DNA of 64,000 nt from an uncultured Oceanospirillales bacterium. Its GTDB lineage: Bacteria; Pseudomonadota; Gammaproteobacteria; Xanthomonadales; SZUA-36. The notes under the pieces were generated by a model. That model was not told the DNA's origin, did no database searches, and was given only the letters and a program-made list of their open reading frames with translations. Made by a program: the position numbers and the translations under genes. Positions 55,214-64,000 of this stretch are shown in pieces. Position 1 is the stretch's first letter, and every line of letters starts with the position of its first letter. The stretch is from NCBI GenBank assembly GCA_913055655.1, contig CAJXKA010000001.1:1240842-1304841 (forward strand), given 5' to 3'.

Positions 55214-55295
55214 GCGCCACGCCGGCAATCCGGCATCCAAAGGTATAATTCCGCGGTTGCGCCCCCGGCGCCCGAATTCAAATCGAGGACAGAAC

Positions 55296-58145
<2,850 letters not shown>

Positions 58146-58247
58146 GCAGGCGGCGGGCGCGTTCCGACGGGCCCGCCGTCCGTTCGCTAGAATGGTGCGA
58201 CCAATGACCAACAAGCAACGGGTGCCAGCCCACTGAGTGGAGGATCA

Positions 58248-60365
58248 ATGACCGAAAAATACGAGATGCCAGACCCGGACCAGCCCGAACACTTTGACCC
58301 GGACACGGAGCCCGGGGAACCCGCCACACAGACAGACAGCTGGTACCGGATCAATCCACCCGTATTTTTTGGCGCAGGCGGTTTGTGCCTGTTGATCGTG
58401 CTGTTCGCCGTGTTGTTCCAGGATGCCGCCGAGACCGTATTCGCACAGGTCCAGAACTGGGTCGTTTCGAAGGCGGGGTGGTTTTACGTGCTCTCCGTCG
58501 CGATTTTCCTGGTGTTCGTTGTCATCCTCGCCATCTCGAATCTGGGCAAGATCAAGCTGGGGCCGGATCACAGCGAGCCGGACTACAGTTACAGCTCATG
58601 GTTCGCCATGCTGTTCTCCGCGGGAATGGGCATTGGCCTGATGTTTTACGGGGTCGCCGAGCCGGTCATGCACATGACCGCGCCACCGGACGCCGACCCG
58701 TCTACCGTGGACGCCGCCCGCGAGGCCATGCGGATCACGTTCTTCCACTGGGGCATCCACGCCTGGGCAATCTACGCGGTGGTGGCGTTGTCCCTGGCCT
58801 ATTTTTCTTTTCGACAGAACCTGCCGCTGACCATTCGTTCCGCGCTCTACCCACTGATCGGCGACCGGATTCACGGGCCGATCGGACACGCAGTCGATAC
58901 GTTTGCCGTGCTGGGCACGCTGTTCGGTGTCGCCACATCTCTGGGCGTCGGCGTCATCCAGGTCAACGCCGGGCTGGCCTACCTGGTGGATGCCCCCGTC
59001 AGTGTCGGCCTGCAGGTGGCGCTGATTGCCGGCATCACCGCGCTGGCGACGACCTCCGTGGTGATGGGCCTGGACGGCGGCATTCGTCGCGTATCTGAAC
59101 TCAACATCCTGCTCGCGGTCGCCCTGCTGCTGTTCGTGCTGTTCGCGGGGCCGACCGAATTCCTGCTCAAGGCATTCGTGCAGAACACCGGTCACTACAT
59201 GGGCGAACTGGTCGAAACCACGTTTAACCTGAACGCCTACGAACCCAAGGGCTGGCTGGGCGGATGGACCCTGTTCTACTGGGGCTGGTGGATCGCCTGG
59301 TCGCCGTTCGTCGGCATGTTCATCGCCCGGGTTTCACGCGGGCGCACCATCCGCGAATTCGTCATTGGCGTGCTGCTGGTGCCCACGGGCTTTACCTTCA
59401 TGTGGATGACCGTTTTCGGTGACACGGCCCTGTTCGTGATCCTGCAGGAGGGCTACACGGAATTGGGTGACGCAGTCGCCGCGGACACCTCCGTGGCCCT
59501 GTTCAAATTCCTGGAACATCTGCCGATGGCGGCCATCACGTCGACACTGGCGACGTTGCTGGTGGTCACCTTCTTTGTCACTTCCTCGGACTCCGGCTCA
59601 CTGGTCGTCGACATGCTGACCTCCGGCGGTACGGACGAGAACACGCCGGTCTGGCAGCGGATTTTCTGGGCGGTCATCGAGGGTGCCATCGCCGCTTCGC
59701 TGTTGCTGGCCGGTGGCCTGGAGGCCCTGCAGACAGCCACGATCACCTCGGCGCTGCCGTTCTGCGCCATCATGTTGCTGATCTGCTGGGGACTATGGAA
59801 GGCCCTGCGCGTCGACTACGCCAAGCGCACCACCCAGGTCTCGACCATCCTGCCACCACGGGTGCCGCACAATCCCGTACCGTGGCAGCAACGGCTGGCC
59901 CGGGTCATCGACCATCCGACCCGTGACCAGGTCACGGCTTTCCTGGACCGAGTTGCAACACCGGCCATGGAGCAGGTCGCGGAGGAATTGAGACGGCGCG
60001 AGTTGCAGGTCGAGGTCAAATCCGAAGATAGCGGCAATCGCCGGTGGATCGAGGTCATTCACGGAGACGAGATGGAGTTCTTCTATTCCGTTCACCTGAG
60101 GCCCTACACGCCACCCAGCTTCGCGATGCGTGACACCAGCGCAAAACGCGGCGAAGCACTGCGCTTCTACCAGGCCGAGGTCTACCTGCGCGAGGGTGGC
60201 CAGGGGTACAGCATCATGGAATGGACCATCGACCAGGTCATCGCCGATATCATCGACCACTATGAGAAGCACATACGCTTCCTGGCCGCCGTGCGGCGCA
60301 AACCGCGCGACAGTAGCGGCAAACCGGAGCCCGTGGAATCAGAGCACCGGCGCGGCCAGGCGTGA
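58248..60365 (+). CDS. BCCT-family transporter (BetT-like choline/betaine uptake)
   Basis: A 705-residue inner-membrane symporter of 12 segments. The family Trp-rich segment lies in TLFYWGWWIAWSPFVGMFIA near residue 345, and MLFSAGMGIGLMFYGVAEPV is in TM3. The long C-terminal cytoplasmic domain (about residues 535-705) is as in BetT, where it senses osmotic strength. It likely imports choline or glycine betaine; no bet oxidation genes lie in the window. It converges on the cardiolipin synthase gene with a 27-base overlap. Confidence 0.92.
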   Translation: MTEKYEMPDPDQPEHFDPDTEPGEPATQTDSWYRINPPVFFGAGGLCLLIVLFAVLFQDAAETVFAQVQNWVVSKAGWFYVLSVAIFLVFVVILAISNLGKIKLGPDHSEPDYSYSSWFAMLFSAGMGIGLMFYGVAEPVMHMTAPPDADPSTVDAAREAMRITFFHWGIHAWAIYAVVALSLAYFSFRQNLPLTIRSALYPLIGDRIHGPIGHAVDTFAVLGTLFGVATSLGVGVIQVNAGLAYLVDAPVSVGLQVALIAGITALATTSVVMGLDGGIRRVSELNILLAVALLLFVLFAGPTEFLLKAFVQNTGHYMGELVETTFNLNAYEPKGWLGGWTLFYWGWWIAWSPFVGMFIARVSRGRTIREFVIGVLLVPTGFTFMWMTVFGDTALFVILQEGYTELGDAVAADTSVALFKFLEHLPMAAITSTLATLLVVTFFVTSSDSGSLVVDMLTSGGTDENTPVWQRIFWAVIEGAIAASLLLAGGLEALQTATITSALPFCAIMLLICWGLWKALRVDYAKRTTQVSTILPPRVPHNPVPWQQRLARVIDHPTRDQVTAFLDRVATPAMEQVAEELRRRELQVEVKSEDSGNRRWIEVIHGDEMEFFYSVHLRPYTPPSFAMRDTSAKRGEALRFYQAEVYLREGGQGYSIMEWTIDQVIADIIDHYEKHIRFLAAVRRKPRDSSGKPEPVESEHRRGQA

Positions 60366-61778
60366 CAGGCTGACTCCGAGGCGCCACAGAAAGCTGCGTT
60401 CCTCCAGTGTCGCGGGGTCGAGTTCATCGGCATGCTGGAAGTCGGCCTCGAACATGGTTTCCATCTCGGCGGCGAAGGCGGCGTCGTGGATAAGCGCGGT
60501 GACCTCGAAATTCAGGCGGAATGAACGGTTGTCAAAATTGGCCGTTCCCACCCACGCCGTCTCCTGGTCCACCAGGCCCACCTTTTCGTGCAGGAATCCG
60601 GGACGGTATTCATAGAACCGGATGCCCAGGCCTTCGAGCTGCTGGATGTAATGGTAGGCCGCCAGGAACACGACCGGGTTGTCGCCCTTGCCAGTGAGCA
60701 GTACGCGCACGTCGACACCGCGAAGGGCCGCCAGCTCCAGTGCTTTCATAACGGCCTCGTCGGGCACGAAGTAAGGCGCGGATAGCCAGATTCGTTCCTT
60801 CGCGGCATTCAGTGCGTTGACGAACATCAGCCCGGCGGTTTCCAGGTGTTGCGTGGGCGCGGACGCGATGATCATCGCGTGCACATCGTTGTTGGCATCC
60901 GGCTCCACCGGCGTCCAGTCCAGCACCGGCAGCTTGCGGGTGGCCCAGTACCAGTCGGACAGGAACACGGCCTGCAGCTGCAACGCGGCAGGGCCATCGA
61001 GGCGCACATGGGTGTCGCGCCAGGGGCTGAATTCGGGGTCCAGGCCCAGGTATTCATCACCGACGTTATGGCCGCCCACCCAGCTGCTGGCGCCGTCCAC
61101 GACGACAATCTTGCGGTGGTTGCGGAAGTTCACCTGGAACCGGTTGGTCAGGCCCTGCGTGGGCCGGAAGGAGCTGACCTGGACACCCGCGTCGCGTAAC
61201 TCGTTCACGTACGACTCGGGCAGGCCCTTGCTGCCCACCTCGTCGTACAGGAAAAACACCCGCAAGCCGTCCCCGGCCCGGTCGATCAGTGCGTCTTTCA
61301 GGCGCCGTCCCAGCCCGTCGTCATGAACCATGTAGAACTGCACCAGGATGTATCGCTCAGCCGCGGCAATGCCATCCATGATGCTGTCGAAGGTCGCTTC
61401 GCCGTTCACCAGCAGGGTCGCCTGGTTACTTCGCGTCAGCACTGCACCGGTCAGCCGTTCCATGGCTTCGAAAGAAGGCCGGGTCTCATCATGCCGGGCG
61501 CGGTAACCGGACAGGTTTGACCGCATGTCCGCCACCACCGCGTCAATGTCGCTCCGGCGTTCCTCGTAGGCATCGACGAAGCCTTCGAACTTGCTGCGGC
61601 CGAATACCCAGTACGCCGGCACCGCGGCAAAGGGAAAACTGACGAGCGCCACCGACCAGGCAATCGCGCCCTGGGCGGTCCGTGCGGTCATAACGGCGTT
61701 AACGGCGGAGAGTCCGCCCATGATGTAGAAAAACGCGACGATGGTCGAAATCAACATGGTTTTCCGGGGCTTCTTCAT
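60339..61778 (-). CDS. cls: Cardiolipin synthase (phospholipase D family)
   Basis: A 479-residue membrane enzyme that condenses phosphatidylglycerol to cardiolipin. Two N-terminal TM helices (LISTIVAFFYIMGGLSAVNA; AWSVALVSFPFAAVPAYWVF) precede two PLD motifs: NHRKIVVVDGASSWVGGHN (~residue 224) and LHEKVGLVDQETAWVGTANF (~residue 393). The ATG overlaps the EEP gene stop by ATGA, so the two form an operon. Confidence 0.94.
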   Translation of the reverse strand: MKKPRKTMLISTIVAFFYIMGGLSAVNAVMTARTAQGAIAWSVALVSFPFAAVPAYWVFGRSKFEGFVDAYEERRSDIDAVVADMRSNLSGYRARHDETRPSFEAMERLTGAVLTRSNQATLLVNGEATFDSIMDGIAAAERYILVQFYMVHDDGLGRRLKDALIDRAGDGLRVFFLYDEVGSKGLPESYVNELRDAGVQVSSFRPTQGLTNRFQVNFRNHRKIVVVDGASSWVGGHNVGDEYLGLDPEFSPWRDTHVRLDGPAALQLQAVFLSDWYWATRKLPVLDWTPVEPDANNDVHAMIIASAPTQHLETAGLMFVNALNAAKERIWLSAPYFVPDEAVMKALELAALRGVDVRVLLTGKGDNPVVFLAAYHYIQQLEGLGIRFYEYRPGFLHEKVGLVDQETAWVGTANFDNRSFRLNFEVTALIHDAAFAAEMETMFEADFQHADELDPATLEERSFLWRLGVSLSRLAAPVL

Positions 61779-62638
61779 GTCAGTGGGGTATTGGCGTAGG
61801 CGACGTTCTCCTCCGTGACCCGGAAATCGCAGACCAGCGGCAGGTGATCGGAGTAGCGCGCCCGCGGCACTTCAAAACGGGTGACTTCGATACCCGCGCC
61901 GTAGAGCACGAAATCCAGCTCCGAGCGCGGCGACCGGCTTGGATAGGTCGGCAACCGGTCAACGTTGGCGCTTTTCAGGCCCGCGGCCTGCATGAACAGG
62001 TACATTTCGTGCTCGCCGAAGAACGTGTTGAAGTCGCCCGCGACGATCACGGGCTTGTCGCCGGCAGTAATCAGTTCGTGCAGGTGCCGCAGCTGGTACT
62101 GGCGATGACGGTACTTCAGCGACAGGTGCACGAGAAAAATTCGCACCTGCTCCAGCTCCAGCTCGATAATCAGGCGCTTGATGCCGGTGTTGAAATAATG
62201 GAACCGCTCGCCGTGCACCCGCGGCGCGGCCAGGAAGGCGTTGGCCTGGTTGCGCAGCACCGGGATGTTCTTGTGAACCGAGGCTTCGCCGTATTTGCAC
62301 TCGTAGGTCGAATAATGACCGATGGCGTCGGCAATCATCTCCGCCTGGTTCCGGCGGCCGGTTCTGTACGAACCGGTATCAATTTCGATCAGGCCGACGA
62401 TATCGGCGTCCTGCTGGCGGATGAACTCCGTGATACGGGCCAGGTTCACCTTGCTGGTCCGCACATACCCGGCGCCCGGCACCGGCAGGTTGAAGGCCAT
62501 GCCCGTACCGGCCGCGTAGCGAATGTTGTAGAGCAGCAAGCGCAACGAACGTGCGTTCTCGGCCACCGTTCCGGGTGGCGCGGCATCCTCCATGGCCTGC
62601 GACGCTTCCTCGCTCACGAATGCTCCAGCTTGATTCAA
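61775..62638 (-). CDS. Endonuclease/exonuclease/phosphatase-family hydrolase
   Basis: A 287-residue cytoplasmic metal-dependent hydrolase. EEP motifs: LLLYNIRYAAGTG (Asn), DIVGLIEIDTG (Glu), VIVAGDFNTFFGEHE (Asp-Asn), and RARYSDHLPLVCDF (Asp-His). Such proteins are often encoded with cardiolipin synthase, and ATGA coupling here supports a lipid or phosphodiester role; nucleic acid as substrate is the alternative. Confidence 0.9.
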   Translation of the reverse strand: MNQAGAFVSEEASQAMEDAAPPGTVAENARSLRLLLYNIRYAAGTGMAFNLPVPGAGYVRTSKVNLARITEFIRQQDADIVGLIEIDTGSYRTGRRNQAEMIADAIGHYSTYECKYGEASVHKNIPVLRNQANAFLAAPRVHGERFHYFNTGIKRLIIELELEQVRIFLVHLSLKYRHRQYQLRHLHELITAGDKPVIVAGDFNTFFGEHEMYLFMQAAGLKSANVDRLPTYPSRSPRSELDFVLYGAGIEVTRFEVPRARYSDHLPLVCDFRVTEENVAYANTPLT

Positions 62639-62677
62639 ATGTCCTGCCGCTAGTGTAACGCTTCATCGCGACCTTCA

Positions 62678-62696
62678 GGTGTCAGTCCATGACACC
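62678..62696. promoter_or_regulatory. Inverted repeat GGTGTCA-GTCCA-TGACACC upstream of HMG-CoA reductase gene
   Basis: Perfect 7+7 repeat with a 5-base spacer in the 113-base divergent region between the EEP gene and mvaA-like gene. An AT-rich TTAATATTC follows at the expected -10 area. It may be a regulator site. Confidence 0.45.
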
Positions 62697-62751
62697 ACCA
62701 CCAAAGTTCAGTTATTGTTTCGCCGCTTAATATTCACGAGGAGAATAATGC

Positions 62752-63927
62752 ATGGCCCTGCCCCCGCTGCCGAGAGACCGTGACAACGACTACACCCATG
62801 CCATGGCGGAATCCCGCCGCACCACCGTCCAGGCGGCCAGCGGCGTGGCGCTGGCGCATACCGGTTCGTACTCCATCGACCCGGCGGCGCTGCCCGGCAA
62901 TATCGAGCATTTCAGTGGCGTGGCGCAGGTGCCGATGGGTTTCGCCGGACCGCTGCGGGTGAACGGCGAACACGCCCGCGGCGAGTTCTACGTACCCATG
63001 GCCACCACCGAGGGCACGCTGCTGGCCAGCTACAACCGCGGTATGCGACTGACACGCGAGGCCGGCGGCATCCGCGCGACGGTGATCGACGATGCCATGC
63101 AGCGGGCGCCGGTGTTCACGTTCACCGATGCGGCCGCCGCGCGCGACTTCGGCGCCTGGGTGGCGGACAATTTCGAAGACATCAAGGCAAAGGCCGAGGA
63201 AACCACCACTTTCGGTCAATTGCGAGACATCGAACAATACGCGGCCGCGAAGATGCGCTGGCTGCGGTTCAACTACGAATGCGGTGACGCGGCCGGGCAG
63301 AACATGGTCAGCAAGGCCACGCGCCATGCCTGCCAGTGGATCCTGTCGCAGCAACCGCCCGGGCTGGAGGACTTCGCCCTGGCGGCCAACTTCGACACCG
63401 ACAAGAAACATTCCTGGGTCAACAACCTGCATACCCGCGGCAAGCGCGTGGTGGCGGAGATCACCCTGCCGGCGGACCTGGTGCGCGACGTGATGCACAC
63501 CACGCCCGAAGCGCTCTACCGGCAACGGCAGCTCTCCAACCTGGGGGCGCTGATGTGCGGCTCGACCTTGAACGGCGCGCATTTTGCCAACGGCATCACG
63601 GCGATCTTCATCGCCTGCGGCCAGGATGTCGCCAACCTGGCCGAGTCGATGGCCGGCTGGGTCTACAGCGAAATCACCCCGGACGGCCACTATTACTTCT
63701 CGGCGACCATCCCGTCGCTGGTCGTCGGCACCTACGGCGGCGGCACTGGCCTGCCGACGCAGCGCGAATGCCTGGAAACGCTGGGCTGCTACGGGCGTGG
63801 CACCGTGAAGAAGTTCGCCGAGATCGTCGCCGCGACGGTGCTGTGCGGTGAACTGTCACTGGCGGCCGCGGTGGTCGCCGACGAGTGGGTGTCGAGCCAC
63901 GAGCACTACGGCCGCAACCGGCCGTGA
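62752..63927 (+). CDS. HMG-CoA reductase, class I (NADPH) type
   Basis: Reduces HMG-CoA to mevalonate for isoprenoid synthesis. The 391-residue soluble protein has an N-terminal SGVAQVPMGFAGPLRVNG block with the catalytic Glu region, MATTEGTLLASYNRGMRL, GDAAGQNMVSKATRHA (DAMGMN-like motif), FDTDKKHSWVNN (Lys), and SLVVGTYGGGTGLPTQRECL, a class I feature. The start has GAGGAG upstream. A class I form suggests a complete mevalonate pathway elsewhere in the genome. Confidence 0.93.
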   Translation: MALPPLPRDRDNDYTHAMAESRRTTVQAASGVALAHTGSYSIDPAALPGNIEHFSGVAQVPMGFAGPLRVNGEHARGEFYVPMATTEGTLLASYNRGMRLTREAGGIRATVIDDAMQRAPVFTFTDAAAARDFGAWVADNFEDIKAKAEETTTFGQLRDIEQYAAAKMRWLRFNYECGDAAGQNMVSKATRHACQWILSQQPPGLEDFALAANFDTDKKHSWVNNLHTRGKRVVAEITLPADLVRDVMHTTPEALYRQRQLSNLGALMCGSTLNGAHFANGITAIFIACGQDVANLAESMAGWVYSEITPDGHYYFSATIPSLVVGTYGGGTGLPTQRECLETLGCYGRGTVKKFAEIVAATVLCGELSLAAAVVADEWVSSHEHYGRNRP

Positions 63928-63945
63928 GGCGCGGCGAACCGGCGG

Positions 63946-64000
63946 TCAGGCCACGCGTTCGCGCACTTCCGCGCTGACCTCGTCCAGCACGTTCCGGAAC
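63946..64000 (-). CDS. C-terminal end of a gene running off the window
   Basis: On the minus strand the frame from the window edge reads FRNVLDEVSAEVRERVA then TGA at 63948-63946. Codon choice (GC-rich third positions) looks coding. It is too short to assign a function. Confidence 0.35.
   Translation of the reverse strand, partial: FRNVLDEVSAEVRERVA

Noticed and set aside
58150..58190. Terminator hairpin after the M16 gene
   Set aside because: GGCGGGC/GCCCGCC arms can pair, but there is no T-tract and the loop is irregular.

Overview
The window is dense, GC-rich bacterial DNA with no gene-free gap above about 300 bases. Its gene content suggests a free-living, probably marine or halotolerant, plant-polysaccharide-degrading gammaproteobacterium, perhaps Xanthomonadales-like. 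The reasons are a xylan/xylose locus with LacI-type regulators, an Anbu proteasome cluster, ydbH-ynbE-ydbL, Fur-controlled TonB-dependent iron uptake, and a BetT-like osmolyte transporter. The lineage is inference only. No rRNA, tRNA, CRISPR array, phage or transposase gene was seen.

Region 1 (1-26.9 kb) is a glucuronoxylan/xylose locus. It encodes GH67 alpha-glucuronidase (cut by the window start), xylulokinase, xylose isomerase, a LacI regulator, CE15 glucuronoyl esterase, an aldo/keto reductase, GH10 xylanase, a GPH symporter and GH43 beta-xylosidase. These are followed by a divergent pair for non-phosphorylative sugar-acid breakdown (YjhG-type xylonate dehydratase and a KdaD-like dehydratase), then a CE20-like esterase, a second LacI regulator and a PA14-containing GH31 alpha-xylosidase lipoprotein. 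Inside this region sit a PP2C phosphatase/kinase plus STAS partner-switching pair, a LysR regulator and a small exported protein. A recurring TGACAGCG half-site and GGTAGCGCTACC-type palindromes mark the promoters and tie the sugar genes into one or two LacI regulons.

Region 2 (27-31.2 kb) is an Anbu proteasome-like peptidase gene, tail to tail with a zinc-metallopeptidase / alpha-E / circularly permuted ATP-grasp operon. Region 3 (31.3-34.7 kb) is ydbH-ynbE-ydbL, an envelope lipid-transport bridge. Region 4 (34.8-39.0 kb) is a Fur-box-preceded TonB receptor, a small membrane protein and a PepSY membrane protein.

Region 5 (39.1-52.1 kb) holds two GMC dehydrogenase / Tat small-subunit pairs and two DUF1080 (3-keto-glycoside hydrolase) genes, which together look like a periplasmic 3-keto-glycoside pathway. 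A palindromic repeat element separates them from a minus-strand run of DUF1080, CotH-like protein, GalE, esterase, SDR and a membrane-anchored TIM-barrel protein. Region 6 (52.2-64 kb) carries an arylsulfotransferase-like / AYIGPG membrane protein / sulfotransferase trio, an M16 protease, a BCCT transporter, a cardiolipin synthase plus EEP hydrolase pair, and a class I HMG-CoA reductase.

The most unusual observations are two genes whose homology and ribosome-binding site both point to an ATC start codon, a chain of ATGA-overlapping mini-ORFs leading into xylB, the recurring xylan-regulon half-site, the Anbu cluster layout, and the paired 3-keto-glycoside modules.
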